Below are positions 27,407-36,715 of a stretch of 64,000 bases of DNA, in pieces. Both the position numbers and the translations under genes were made by a program. Origin of the DNA: an uncultured Actinomycetes bacterium (GTDB lineage: Bacteria; Actinomycetota; Actinomycetes; Mycobacteriales; Nakamurellaceae). The stretch's first letter is position 1; each line of letters starts with the position of its first letter. The notes under the pieces are model-generated. The model did not search any database. It saw only the letters and a list, made by a program, of their open reading frames with translations, and was not told where the DNA came from. The stretch spans positions 62,001 to 126,000 of the forward strand of contig CALANS010000212.1 of NCBI GenBank assembly GCA_937926105.1. Direction: 5' to 3'.

Positions 27407-29104
27407 GTGGTAGACGAGTTGCTGGAGCGATCGCATCGGCTCGGCGCCGACCGCCGCAATACCAACTACGCCGGGGGCAATACCTCCGCGAAAGGATTCC
27501 TCGACGACCCGCTGTCGCCGGATCCGGCTCCGGTGATGTGGGTCAAGGGTTCCGGAGGCGATCTCGGCACGCTGCAGCGCCGTGGCCTGAGCGTGATCAG
27601 GGTGGACCGGCTGCGGGCGCTGGCCGCGGCCTACCGCGGGCCCGAGCACGAAGACGAGATGGTCGGCCTGATGCGGATGTGTCTGCATGGTGACGGTGGC
27701 GCGCCGCCGTCCATTGACACCGCCATGCACGGCCTGCTGGACGCCGACCACGTCGACCACCTGCATCCGGATGCCTGCCTGGCGCTGGCCACCGCCGCGG
27801 ATGGACCCGAGCTGACCAGGCAATGTTTTGGTGATCGCGTGCTGTGGGTTCCCTGGCGCCGCCCGGGGTTTCAGTTGGGCCTGGACATCCAGCGGTTGGC
27901 TCGTGATCATCCGCACGCGGTTGGCTGCATCCTGGGTGGGCACGGCATGACGGCGTGGGGCGCCACCAGCGCGGAGTGCGAGGAGCGCTCGCTGTGGGTG
28001 GTGCGCACCGCCGCGGACTATCTGCGGCGTGCCGGCAGGGCCGATCCGCTCGGTCCGGTCGTTGCCGACCGGCGAGCCCTCGACGCGCCCCAGCGACGCC
28101 GGCGCGCCCGGCAGCTGTTCCCGGAGTTGCGGCGGTTGGCCGGCACCGACACGCCCGTGATCGGATGCTGGACCGACTCGGACGAGGTGCTGGACTTCCT
28201 GTCCCGAGCCAACATGGCGAGTGTCGCGGGTCGTGGCACCTCATGTCCGGATCACTTCATCCGGACCAAGGTGCGGCCATTGATCATCGACGTCCCCACG
28301 GACACCCCGATGGCGGAGTTGCTCCCGTTGCTCACCGAATTGCACGCGCGGTATCGCGAGGACTATCGCCGCTACTACCGTGAATACGCCGACGCGACGA
28401 CGCTGCCCATGCGGGGCGCCGATCCGGCCGTCGTGCTGCTACCCGGGGTAGGCATGTTCACCTTCGGGCGGGACGCCCAAACCGCGCGGCTGGCCGGCGA
28501 ATTCTTCGTCAACGCGATCCATGCCATGATCGGGGCGGAGTCGGTGTCGGAGTATCGCCCGATCGCCGACGTGGAGAAGTTCCGCATCGAGTACTGGTCG
28601 CTGGAAGAGGCGAAATTGCGGCGCATGCCGCCGCCTCGCCCCCTATCAGGGCGAGTGATGCTGGTTCTCGGGACAGGCCCTGACAGCAATGCGGTGACCG
28701 AGGCACTGGTCGCTGCCGGGGCGAGCGTGGTGGCACTGGGGCAACCCAGCCAGACGCCGCCTGGCGAGGTCACGTGGTTGAGCGCCGGGCGAGGCGAGCC
28801 GGCCGGCGAGGTCATCGACCGTGCCGTCCTGGCGCACGGTGGCCTCGATGCGGTGATCATGCTCGGCGGCCCGCGCGGTGCCGACGAGATCGCGGCCCTT
28901 GCCAGCGATCTGGGCGCGGGACGCGGCGTGGACCTGGTGCTGGTGTCCGATGATGCCTCGGCGGCTGTGTTGCGTCACGCGACGCGGACAGCCCGGTGTC
29001 ACAGGGTCATCGCCGGCGGCGAACATCCCGATCGCATCGGGTTGGCCGTCGTCGCCGCGTTGACCAGCGGCGCGGCCCGCAGCGAGCTGGCGCTCGTCGA
29101 GTGA
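27407..29104 (+). CDS. Rhamnulose-phosphate-aldolase-like protein fused to a reduced SDR domain
   Basis: 565 residues from the GTG at 27407 (VVDELLERSHRLG). The N-terminal 400 or so residues match the class II aldolase half of bifunctional aldolase/short-chain dehydrogenases: YAGGNTSAKG, VKGSGGDLGTL, DHLHPDA with His118 and His120, and GGHGMTAWG with His179. The C-terminal domain, about 150 residues, begins RVMLVLGTGPDSNAVTEALVAAG instead of the usual TGAGSGIG and lacks the Tyr-x-x-x-Lys active site. Full-length relatives are nearer 680 residues. The dehydrogenase half is therefore probably inactive or repurposed. Confidence 0.78.
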   Translation: MVDELLERSHRLGADRRNTNYAGGNTSAKGFLDDPLSPDPAPVMWVKGSGGDLGTLQRRGLSVIRVDRLRALAAAYRGPEHEDEMVGLMRMCLHGDGGAPPSIDTAMHGLLDADHVDHLHPDACLALATAADGPELTRQCFGDRVLWVPWRRPGFQLGLDIQRLARDHPHAVGCILGGHGMTAWGATSAECEERSLWVVRTAADYLRRAGRADPLGPVVADRRALDAPQRRRRARQLFPELRRLAGTDTPVIGCWTDSDEVLDFLSRANMASVAGRGTSCPDHFIRTKVRPLIIDVPTDTPMAELLPLLTELHARYREDYRRYYREYADATTLPMRGADPAVVLLPGVGMFTFGRDAQTARLAGEFFVNAIHAMIGAESVSEYRPIADVEKFRIEYWSLEEAKLRRMPPPRPLSGRVMLVLGTGPDSNAVTEALVAAGASVVALGQPSQTPPGEVTWLSAGRGEPAGEVIDRAVLAHGGLDAVIMLGGPRGADEIAALASDLGAGRGVDLVLVSDDASAAVLRHATRTARCHRVIAGGEHPDRIGLAVVAALTSGAARSELALVE

Positions 29105-29150
29105 ACACCGACCGCTGCGCAGGACCGCACTGACCATGAAGGAGAGCGTG

Positions 29151-29957
29151 ATGGCGGCTCACGATATGCGCCTGGGCCGGCTTTTCGACCCGAACTCCGG
29201 CCGGAGCTTTGTGGTCGCGTTCGACCGGGGCCTGGTCGCGAGCGCGAGACCGGGAGGCGAGCGGGCGCTGCAGGTGATCGAGACGCTGACTCGATCGTCT
29301 ATCGACGGGCTGCTGCTGGGCCCGGGACTCGCCGCGCGCGGTCTGGGCTCTTTCGCCCATCGTCACAGCCCGCAACTGCTGATCCGCTGCGATCTGCTGA
29401 TCATGTCCGGGGTCCTGCCCGACGGTCTGACCGGGCCCGCCGAAGAGTATCGAATGCTGATCAGGCCCGAGGAGGCGGCGGCGCTCGGCGCCGACGTCGT
29501 CGTGCTGTTCTTGGTCCTGGGCCAGCAGGATCCCCGCATCACCGCCGATAACGCGAAGGCGGTGGCGAAGGCCGTGCATCGCGCTCACGCGGTGGGTCTG
29601 CCGGTGATGGTCGAAGCGGTCCTGTGGGGACCGCGCATCAAGGATCCACGGGACCCGGCCAACCTGGCCTTCGTGTGCCGGCAGGCCGCCGAGTTCGGGG
29701 CGGATGTGATCAAGACGCAGTACACCGGGGATGTCCAGAGCATGCGCGACGTGTTGTCCGTGGTGCCGGTTCCGGTGATGGCCCTGGGTGGCCCCCGGAC
29801 CGACGCACTGGCCGATGCCGTCGAGATCAGCAGGCAGGTGGTTCGCGCCGGGGCATCCGGGGTTGTCTTCGGACGCAACATCTGGCAGGCCGATGATCCG
29901 GTGGCGGCCGCCGCAGCCGTGTCGGACGCGGTGCACGGCGACCTCGCCGCGCGGTAA
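29151..29957 (+). CDS. DhnA/LsrF-type class I aldolase
   Basis: A 268-residue TIM-barrel Schiff-base enzyme. Features are VVAFDRGLVASA near the N-terminus, a long middle segment, VMVEAVLWGPRIKDP, the catalytic Lys in GADVIKTQYTGD, and the phosphate-binding end VMALGGPRTDALA and GVVFGRNIW. Relatives cleave fructose-1,6-bisphosphate, other sugar phosphates or, in LsrF, thiolyse an AI-2 breakdown product. I start at 29151, because AAGGAG at 29139-29144 fits this ATG and not the ATG at 29136. The stop is two bases before the next start. Confidence 0.82.
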   Translation: MAAHDMRLGRLFDPNSGRSFVVAFDRGLVASARPGGERALQVIETLTRSSIDGLLLGPGLAARGLGSFAHRHSPQLLIRCDLLIMSGVLPDGLTGPAEEYRMLIRPEEAAALGADVVVLFLVLGQQDPRITADNAKAVAKAVHRAHAVGLPVMVEAVLWGPRIKDPRDPANLAFVCRQAAEFGADVIKTQYTGDVQSMRDVLSVVPVPVMALGGPRTDALADAVEISRQVVRAGASGVVFGRNIWQADDPVAAAAAVSDAVHGDLAAR

Positions 29958-29959
29958 CG

Positions 29960-31468
29960 ATGCTGGTCGGCATCGACTGCGGAGGCACCACCGCCAAGGT
30001 TGGCGTGTACGACGACAATGGGTTCTGCCGCGGCACCCTCGCTCGCCGGCTCCGCACCAGCAGCGAACGGCCCCGCTGGGCCGAGCGCGACATGGGCGAG
30101 ATGTGGCTGGACGTGGCCGGCTGTATTCGCGATGCGCTGGATCTCGCGGGGGCCAGCGGGGCCGACGTCACCGCGGTCGGGGTGTGCGGGCACAGCGACG
30201 GCCTGTACGCCGTCGACGCGGACGGCAGGCCGGTGCGGCGCGCCATCCTGGCGACGGACTCGCGAGCCGTCACCGTGGTGTCCGAGTGGGATCGACAGGG
30301 GCTGCTCGACCACGTCCTGGAGATGGCGGGCCAGCGGCCGGCGGAACCGAGCCAGGCCGCCCTCTTCGCCTGGCTGCGGCGGTCGGAACCGGAGTCGGTG
30401 GCCAGCATGCGGTGGCTGCTGACCGCGAAGGACTGGCTGCGGCTGTGCCTGACTGGGCGAGTGGGTGCCGACTTCTCCGAGGCGAACGCCAGTTTCGGCG
30501 CACTTGACGGCTGGACATATGACTCGAGGATCCCGCAGCTACTCGGCATCCCTGAGGTGTCCGGACTGCTGGCGCCGTTGGCGGCGGCGACCGATCTCGC
30601 CGGCGGCGTCACCGCGTCGGCGGCACGCCTGACGGGGCTACGCGCCGGCACCCCGGTCGCGTTCGGCGCGCACGATATCGTCGCGGCCGTGGTGGGGTCG
30701 GGGATCACCGGCGCGGATCGCTATTGCATCGTGGCGGGAACCTGGGGGGTGAACGCGGTACTTGCGCAGGATCGCATCATCGACCATCGGTGGCAGTCCC
30801 GACGGTGGGTGACGGGCGACGGGTGGGTGCACATGTCGGCATCCCCGGCGTCGACCAGCAACCTCGACTGGTTCCTGCGCTTCGGGCAGCCCGGCGAGGT
30901 GGATCTGGGAGAAATCAACGAGCAGGTGGCCCGGGTGCTAGACGACCCGCTGGACATCCTGTTCTTTCCGTTCCTGTTCGGTTCACCCGAGGGGGCGGCC
31001 GCCAGCGCGGCGTTTCTCGGCCTGCGCGGCTGGCATACCCGCGCGCACATGATGCGGGCGGTATTCCAGGGGGTGATCTTCAACCACCTGATGCAACTCG
31101 ATGCGCTGCGGGAGCGCTTCGGTGCGCTGCCGCTGCGCCTGACGGGAGGAGGATCCCGCAGCCCGGTGTGGGGCCAGCTGCTGGCCGATGTCGCCGACGC
31201 CGTCGTCGAGGTGCCGACCGTCGAGGAGACGGGGTGTTGGGGGTCCGCGCTGTGCGCCGGGGTCGGCGTCGGCCGGTATCCGTCGTTGTCCAGCGCCCCG
31301 CAGACCGCGGCTCGGGGTATCGCGAGTCGGTTTGTTCCGCGCGCCGCGCGCCACGACGCGCTGCTGGAGGGCTATGCGCGCTACCGGGCGGTCCTCGGCA
31401 GGCTGAACGAGATTTGGCCGCTGCTGTCGCCAGGGGCCGGCGCAGGGCCACCGCCGGCGGCGGGATGA
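29960..31468 (+). CDS. FGGY-family carbohydrate kinase, L-xylulokinase/LsrK-like
   Basis: A 502-residue kinase. It begins [21 protein letters not shown] and continues [63 protein letters not shown], the catalytic Asp in [14 protein letters not shown], the ATP loop GTWGVNA and [18 protein letters not shown]. This is the L-xylulose/erythritol/AI-2 kinase branch, different from the ribulokinase-like enzyme at 17704. It is the last gene of the importer operon (2 bp after the aldolase) and probably makes the phosphorylated compound that the SorC regulator senses. Confidence 0.84.
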   Translation: MLVGIDCGGTTAKVGVYDDNGFCRGTLARRLRTSSERPRWAERDMGEMWLDVAGCIRDALDLAGASGADVTAVGVCGHSDGLYAVDADGRPVRRAILATDSRAVTVVSEWDRQGLLDHVLEMAGQRPAEPSQAALFAWLRRSEPESVASMRWLLTAKDWLRLCLTGRVGADFSEANASFGALDGWTYDSRIPQLLGIPEVSGLLAPLAAATDLAGGVTASAARLTGLRAGTPVAFGAHDIVAAVVGSGITGADRYCIVAGTWGVNAVLAQDRIIDHRWQSRRWVTGDGWVHMSASPASTSNLDWFLRFGQPGEVDLGEINEQVARVLDDPLDILFFPFLFGSPEGAAASAAFLGLRGWHTRAHMMRAVFQGVIFNHLMQLDALRERFGALPLRLTGGGSRSPVWGQLLADVADAVVEVPTVEETGCWGSALCAGVGVGRYPSLSSAPQTAARGIASRFVPRAARHDALLEGYARYRAVLGRLNEIWPLLSPGAGAGPPPAAG

Positions 31469-31511
31469 TCGGGCGGCCACGGCGGCGGATCTCCCCGGCG
31501 CCGTCCGCACG

Positions 31512-32438
31512 GTGACCATCGAGTCGGTGCCGTGTGAGGATGGTGGGGTGACATCCGTGGGGGGCCGGCCGCACCACCTGCTCGGTCCGGCCGAGATCCG
31601 CCGCCTGGCTGATCGCATCGGGCTGCGCCCGACGAAGACGCTCGGGCAGAACTTCGTGCACGATGCCAACACGGTGCGCCGCATCGTCGCCGAGGCGGGG
31701 GTGGGCCGCGAAGATCACGTGCTCGAGGTCGGCCCCGGCCTGGGCTCGCTTACCCTGGAGTTGCTGCACGCCGCCGATTCCGTCACCGCCGTGGAAATCG
31801 ACCCACGGCTTGCTGCCCTGCTACCGGAAACGGTCTCCGAGCATGCACCCGACCGGGCCGGGTCGCTGCGCGTGATCGCTGCCGATGCGCTGCGGCTGCG
31901 GGATAGCGATCTGCCCGAGCGCCCGACCGCCTTGGTGGCGAACCTGCCCTACAACGTGGCAGTGCCCGTGCTGCTGCACCTGCTGCCGGAAAGCCCGAGC
32001 CTGCGTCGGATCCTGGTGATGGTGCAGGCCGAGGTGGCCGACCGGCTGGTGGCAGCGCCGGGATCTCGCACCTATGGCGCGCCTAGCGTCAAACTGGCCT
32101 GGTACGGCCGGGCTCGTCGAGCCGGGTCCGTCGGTCGGGCCATCTTCTGGCCGGTGCCGGGCGTCGACTCCGCGCTGGTGGCGCTGGATCGAACCCCACC
32201 GCCGGGTGACGCCGCCGAACGCGAGACCGCGTTTGCCGCCATCGATGCGGCTTTCGCGCAGCGGCGCAAGACGCTCCGCGCGGCGTTGGCCGGCTGGGCC
32301 GGCTCGCCGACCGCCGCCGAATCGCTGTGCCGCGCGGCCGGCGTTGATCCTGGTGCTCGCGGCGAATCCCTCGGCATGGAAGCCTTTCTCGCGTTGGGCA
32401 GGCACTATGCGGCGCGGCGTCGGGAGGCCGTGCGGTGA
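31512..32438 (+). CDS. rsmA: 16S rRNA dimethyladenosine transferase
   Basis: KsgA/RsmA dimethylates two adjacent adenosines near the 3' end of 16S rRNA using S-adenosylmethionine during small-subunit assembly. 308 residues from GTG 31512; a GTG at 31548 with a better purine-rich leader would be 12 residues shorter. Hallmarks are [20 protein letters not shown], the SAM motif [23 protein letters not shown], the catalytic [15 protein letters not shown] and [13 protein letters not shown]. The stop overlaps ispE (ATGA). In the syntenic block this gene normally follows rpf, so the 16.5 kb before it is inserted DNA. Confidence 0.94.
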   Translation: MTIESVPCEDGGVTSVGGRPHHLLGPAEIRRLADRIGLRPTKTLGQNFVHDANTVRRIVAEAGVGREDHVLEVGPGLGSLTLELLHAADSVTAVEIDPRLAALLPETVSEHAPDRAGSLRVIAADALRLRDSDLPERPTALVANLPYNVAVPVLLHLLPESPSLRRILVMVQAEVADRLVAAPGSRTYGAPSVKLAWYGRARRAGSVGRAIFWPVPGVDSALVALDRTPPPGDAAERETAFAAIDAAFAQRRKTLRAALAGWAGSPTAAESLCRAAGVDPGARGESLGMEAFLALGRHYAARRREAVR

Positions 32439-33352
32439 TGGCCCGCGAGGTCCGCGGCCCGGTGCGTGTCCGGGTGCCGGCCAAGATCAACCTGCACCTG
32501 GCAGTCGGCGCGCGGCAGCCGAACGGCTATCACGACCTGGTCACCGTGTTTCATGCGGTGGACGTCTATGACGAGCTGGTGATCTCGCGCGCCCAGCGGC
32601 TGTCGGTGCGCACCTCCGGCCCGCACGACGTCCCGACCGGGACGAAGAACCTGGCCGGTGCCGCCGCCCGGGCACTGGCACTGCGGCTGGGCATGAAGGC
32701 ATCGGTGGCGATCGAGATCGCCAAGCAGATCCCGGTGGCCGGCGGCATGGCGGGCGGCAGCGCGGACGCCGCGGCCGCCCTGGTCGGCTGCGCTGCGCTG
32801 TGGGGCGCCGACCTGCCCCGGGACGCACTCGGTGAGATCGCCGCCGCGCTCGGCTCGGACGTGCCGTTCGCGCTGTCCGGTGGCACCGCCGTCGGCACCG
32901 GTCGCGGGGAGCGGCTCTCGCCGGTGCTGTCCCGCACCCCGCTGCACTGGGTGCTGGCGCTGTCCGACGGCCAGCTGTCCACCCCCGCGGTGTATGCCGA
33001 GCTGGATCGGCTGCGGCAGATCGGATCCCCGCCGCGCACCGGTGCGGTGCAGGCCATGTTGACCGCCCTGGCCACCGGGGACCCCGCGATGGTCGCCGCG
33101 GAGATGTCCAACGACCTGCAGCCGGCGGCGTTCAGTCTGCTCCCCGAGCTGCGCCGCACGGTGCGGGCCGGGCTGGATGCCGGCGCGCTCGGTGGCATCG
33201 TGTCGGGCTCCGGCCCCACGGTGGCGCTGCTGGCCGCCGATCCGGCGTCCGCGGCCGGAATCGCCGCCGAGCTGGCCGGATCCGGTACCTGTCGCTCGGT
33301 CCGAATCGCCACCGGGCCGGTGCCGGGTGCGCGCGTGGTGGGCACCGGATGA
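32435..33352 (+). CDS. ispE: 4-diphosphocytidyl-2-C-methyl-D-erythritol kinase
   Basis: The ATP-dependent GHMP kinase of the MEP route to isoprenoids, cytoplasmic. 305 residues. Family marks are [22 protein letters not shown] at the N-terminus, the ATP loop [37 protein letters not shown] and the C-terminal [14 protein letters not shown]. It is translationally coupled to rsmA by a 4-bp overlap and followed 25 bp later by the ABC-F gene. Confidence 0.94.
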   Translation: MMAREVRGPVRVRVPAKINLHLAVGARQPNGYHDLVTVFHAVDVYDELVISRAQRLSVRTSGPHDVPTGTKNLAGAAARALALRLGMKASVAIEIAKQIPVAGGMAGGSADAAAALVGCAALWGADLPRDALGEIAAALGSDVPFALSGGTAVGTGRGERLSPVLSRTPLHWVLALSDGQLSTPAVYAELDRLRQIGSPPRTGAVQAMLTALATGDPAMVAAEMSNDLQPAAFSLLPELRRTVRAGLDAGALGGIVSGSGPTVALLAADPASAAGIAAELAGSGTCRSVRIATGPVPGARVVGTG

Positions 33353-33377
33353 GGGCCGTGATCACCCTGGAGGCGCC

Positions 33378-35189
33378 GTGCCGGTGATCGTGTCCGCCGA
33401 GGCGGTGACGGTGCACATCCCGGAACGCGCGGTGCTGGACGGTGTCTCGCTCGGCGTGCAGACCGGGGATCGGGTAGGGGTGCTCGGGCTCAACGGCGCC
33501 GGAAAGACCACCCTGCTGTCGGTGCTGGCTGGCCTGCGCCCGCCGGACTCCGGCCGGGTGGCCACCGCACGCGGCGCCCGAGTGGAGCTGGTCGGTCAGC
33601 GGGTGCAGCTGCCCGAGAGGGCCACGGTGCGACAGATCGTGCTGGGCGACTTCGGTGACAGCGGCGCCGGTGAGCACGTGTGGGCCTCGGATGCCTCGAT
33701 CCGCGCAGTACTGGACGGCCTGGGGATGACGGGCATCGGCCTGGACACCGGGGTGGACGGGCTGTCCGGCGGGGAACGCCGGCGGGTCTCGCTGGCGGCC
33801 GCGCTCGTCACCGACGCCGACCTGCTGATCTTGGACGAGCCCACCAACCACCTGGACATCGAGGGCATCGACTGGCTGGCGGCGCACCTGTCGGCCCGGC
33901 GCAGCGCGCTGATCGTCGTCACCCACGATCGCTGGTTCTTGGACGCGGTCGCCTCGCAGACCTGGGAGGTGGTGGACGGGTCGGTGCAGATCCGCGACGG
34001 AGGCTATTCGGACTGGGTGTTCGCCCGTGCCGAGCGGGCCCGGATGGCGGTCGTGACCGAGGAGCGCCGGCGCAATCTGGCCCGCAAGGAGCTCGCCTGG
34101 CTGCGCCGTGGCGCCCCGGCGCGCACCTCCAAGCCCCGATTCCGGATCGAGGCCGCCGAGGAGATCATCGCCGACGTGCCCCCGCCCCGGGACACGGTGC
34201 GGCTGCAATCCCTGGCGCGGCACCGGCTGGGCAAGGACGTGCTGGAGCTGCACGACGCGACGGTGTCGCTGCCCGACGGGCGGGTGCTGCTGGATCGGGT
34301 GACCCAGCTGATCGGGCCGGGCGACCGGATCGCCGTGGTCGGGCCGAACGGTGCGGGTAAGTCGACCCTGCTCAGGCTGCTGGCCGGCGAGCTGACGCCC
34401 GACTCCGGCAGGGTCAAGCGTGGACGGACGGTGCGGCTGGGATTCCTGCGGCAGGACCCCGAGCCGGTCGACCCCGACCTGCGGGTGCTGCAGGCGGTGA
34501 CGCAGATCGCTGGGGCGGTCGAGTTGGACGGCAAGCCGGTGACGGTGTCCCAGCTGGCCGAGCGGTTCGGGTTCAGCCCGGCTCAGCAACGGATGCCAGT
34601 CGCGCGACTGTCCGGGGGCGAGCGCCGCCGACTGCAGTTGCTGCGGGTACTGGCGTCGGAACCGAACGTGTTGCTGTTGGACGAGCCGACCAACGATCTG
34701 GACACCGACACCCTGGCGGCGCTGGAGGATCTGCTGGACTCCTGGGCCGGCACCCTGGTAGTGGTCTCGCACGACCGGTATCTGGTGGAACGGGTGGCGG
34801 ACACCGTGCTGGCAGTGCCCGGCGACGGCCGACTGCTGCACCGGCCCGGCGGCGTGGAGCAGTACCTGGCGGACCGTCGCGCGGCGGGGACGGTGGTTGC
34901 CGGGCCCGCCGGGGTGGGCGCTGGTGGCTCGCCCGGATCCGGTGATTCGAGTGCCAGCGACCGGCCGGACCCGGCCCAGGCACGCCTGCTCCGCAAGGAA
35001 CTTCAACGGCTGGAGCGTCGGATGGAATCATTGCGGCGCAAGCAATCCGACCTGCACGGAAAGCTGGCGACGGTGGGCGGTGACTATGCGGCGGCGGCCC
35101 GGCTGGACGAGGAACTGCAGGCGGTGACGGACGATCTGGACGTCGCCGAGTCCGATTGGCTGATCGTCGCCGAGAAGCTCGAAGCGTAG
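33378..35189 (+). CDS. ABC-F family ATPase
   Basis: A soluble double-ATPase of the ABC-F class, which acts on ribosomes in translation or antibiotic protection and not in transport. 603 residues from the GTG at 33378, supported by CTGGAGG at 33367; longer frames overlap ispE. Domain one has GLNGAGKTT, LSGGERRRVSLA and LLILDEPTNHLDIEG. Domain two has GPNGAGKST, LSGGERRRLQLL and LLLDEPTNDLDTDT. Between them is the charged linker typical of the class. No membrane segments. The C-terminal 70 or so residues form a Glu/Arg-rich coiled coil, as in Uup. It occupies the Rv1012-Rv1013 gap of the mycobacterial order. Confidence 0.9.
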   Translation: MPVIVSAEAVTVHIPERAVLDGVSLGVQTGDRVGVLGLNGAGKTTLLSVLAGLRPPDSGRVATARGARVELVGQRVQLPERATVRQIVLGDFGDSGAGEHVWASDASIRAVLDGLGMTGIGLDTGVDGLSGGERRRVSLAAALVTDADLLILDEPTNHLDIEGIDWLAAHLSARRSALIVVTHDRWFLDAVASQTWEVVDGSVQIRDGGYSDWVFARAERARMAVVTEERRRNLARKELAWLRRGAPARTSKPRFRIEAAEEIIADVPPPRDTVRLQSLARHRLGKDVLELHDATVSLPDGRVLLDRVTQLIGPGDRIAVVGPNGAGKSTLLRLLAGELTPDSGRVKRGRTVRLGFLRQDPEPVDPDLRVLQAVTQIAGAVELDGKPVTVSQLAERFGFSPAQQRMPVARLSGGERRRLQLLRVLASEPNVLLLDEPTNDLDTDTLAALEDLLDSWAGTLVVVSHDRYLVERVADTVLAVPGDGRLLHRPGGVEQYLADRRAAGTVVAGPAGVGAGGSPGSGDSSASDRPDPAQARLLRKELQRLERRMESLRRKQSDLHGKLATVGGDYAAAARLDEELQAVTDDLDVAESDWLIVAEKLEA

Positions 35190-35531
35190 GGCAAATACCC
35201 AGCGATCGCCCCCCAGCGCTTCCGCAGACTCTCGAAATCCACGTAAAGAAGTCTGATGCGATGCTTGACAGGTACCGATATATCGGCTTGGCTAATGCCA
35301 AGCTACTGCCGCAACACTGCCAAGAAGCAGTCGTTCATTGATCAGCGGGAGGGTTCAGATGTGTCGTAATCCTGCGGGCGCTTGGTGCTCCCGCAGTAGA
35401 AGTGCGGCGACCCAGGGTGAGCGCCACTAGCGGGCAGCGACCCCGAGATGGCGGGCGGCCTGGTCGAGCCCGCTATCAGACGCCCATTGTGAGAAGAATG
35501 CCGACCCGTTGAGAAAGGCCGAACCGTCACC
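35190..35531 (+). promoter_or_regulatory. Leader of the second catabolic operon with promoter and palindrome
   Basis: This 342-bp gap holds no gene. TTGACA at 35265-35270 is a good -35. A perfect palindrome CCGATATATCGG (35275-35286) fills the spacer where a -10 element should follow (TTGGCT at 35288 or TAATGC at 35294, both weak). A weak -10 plus a central palindrome fits a regulated promoter; the GntR gene at the end of the operon is the obvious candidate regulator. The last 180 bases before the ATG are GC-rich with small hairpins and no recognised riboswitch. Confidence 0.5.
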
Positions 35532-36641
35532 ATGCCACCAGTAGTCCCACCGCTAGCGCCACCAGATGGAATGGATGCGTACGTAGCGCTTTCGCCGGAA
35601 TCGTTCGCCTTCATCACCGGGGTCCGGGTCCCGTCCCACAGCATCATGCGATGGCGACATGCGGCAGCAGTGGTCGATCACCGGGGGCTCGACTCGATCC
35701 TGGTAGTGGACATGGAGTACACGACCGTGTCCGCGGCACTGCCGGACACCGCGATCAGCGTCTGGCGAGAGTTCTTCGACGACCCCATGATCGAATTGGC
35801 AACCATACTCAAGTCCCGGTTCGGCGATAATCCGCAGGCGCGAGTGGGCATCGAATTGGACTTTATTCCAACCCAGTGCATGGACAGACTCACCAAGCAA
35901 CTCCCAGGGGTTGCCTGGCTCCCGGTCGACAGTGATATCGAAACGGCACGCATCTCGAAGTCACCCGAGCAGACAGGAATAATCCAACGGCTGACGCGTG
36001 CCGCCGACGCCTCCCTGACTAAGGCGATCAGCGAGGTTCGCGTCGGAGACACCGAATATCAAATCGGCCGAAAGATCATCACAAACCTCTACGACATCGG
36101 GGTCAGCGAGCACCGTTCCCTCATCGTCGCATCGGGCCCACGCAGCCAGTACCCGAATGTCGGTCCGTCCGACCGCCAGGTCGAGCCCGGAGACATCCTG
36201 CGCGTCGAGGTATTTGCCAGTGACCACGGATATAACGGCGCGGTGGCCCGCACGGTGGTGTTGGGTGAACCGACGCCCGACGTGGTCAAGAACTGGAACT
36301 ACCTCAGCGTCGCGCGGAACGAAGCGCTCGCCAGACTTCGCCCCGGCGCCGACCCTCGCGAGGTGTATCGCGCATATGTCGACGCGATGGGTCCCCTGGC
36401 CGAATACGCGATTGCATTCTTCGGTCACGGCCTTGGCCTGGGAGTTCATGAACGGCCCTATGTGAGTGCGTCCTCGGAGGACGAGATCCTGGAGGGCGCA
36501 ACGATTGGCGTTGAACCGTTCGCCATGATTCCGGGCAGCTACGGCCTTCAAATGAAGGACGTCGTTCAGATCACCTCCGAGGGCTATCACATGCTGTCGG
36601 ACCTCATGGACGGCGGGCAGTTGGTGAGCGTCGAGATATAG
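35532..36641 (+). CDS. M24-family (creatinase/Xaa-Pro peptidase fold) hydrolase lacking metal ligands
   Basis: A 369-residue pita-bread-fold protein: an N-terminal creatinase-like domain (to about 150) and a C-terminal M24 domain. In metallopeptidases of this fold five residues (Asp, Asp, His, Glu, Glu) hold two metals. Here the first Asp reads Glu (LRVEVFAS), the second Asp position is lost (YNGAVART), and the last Glu is Lys (GLQMKDVVQIT). The His region FFGHGLGLGVHERPY and the Glu of VGEP-like GVEPFAM remain. It therefore resembles creatinase-type, metal-free C-N hydrolases more than aminopeptidase P. First gene of the operon; the substrate is probably a small guanidino or amide compound (inference). 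Confidence 0.75.
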   Translation: MPPVVPPLAPPDGMDAYVALSPESFAFITGVRVPSHSIMRWRHAAAVVDHRGLDSILVVDMEYTTVSAALPDTAISVWREFFDDPMIELATILKSRFGDNPQARVGIELDFIPTQCMDRLTKQLPGVAWLPVDSDIETARISKSPEQTGIIQRLTRAADASLTKAISEVRVGDTEYQIGRKIITNLYDIGVSEHRSLIVASGPRSQYPNVGPSDRQVEPGDILRVEVFASDHGYNGAVARTVVLGEPTPDVVKNWNYLSVARNEALARLRPGADPREVYRAYVDAMGPLAEYAIAFFGHGLGLGVHERPYVSASSEDEILEGATIGVEPFAMIPGSYGLQMKDVVQITSEGYHMLSDLMDGGQLVSVEI

Positions 36642-36715
36642 GGGACCCCGAGCAGCCTCGCACGATAGCTCACTACGGACGCAGCGTCCGCCTAGAACTG
36701 ATGGAGTGCCACATC

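Noticed and set aside
17704..31468. Calling the first island an AI-2 (lsr) operon
   Set aside because: The AraD-like, RhaD-like and ribulokinase-like genes do not belong to lsr, no LsrG is seen, and the receptor cannot be assigned to AI-2 by sequence alone.
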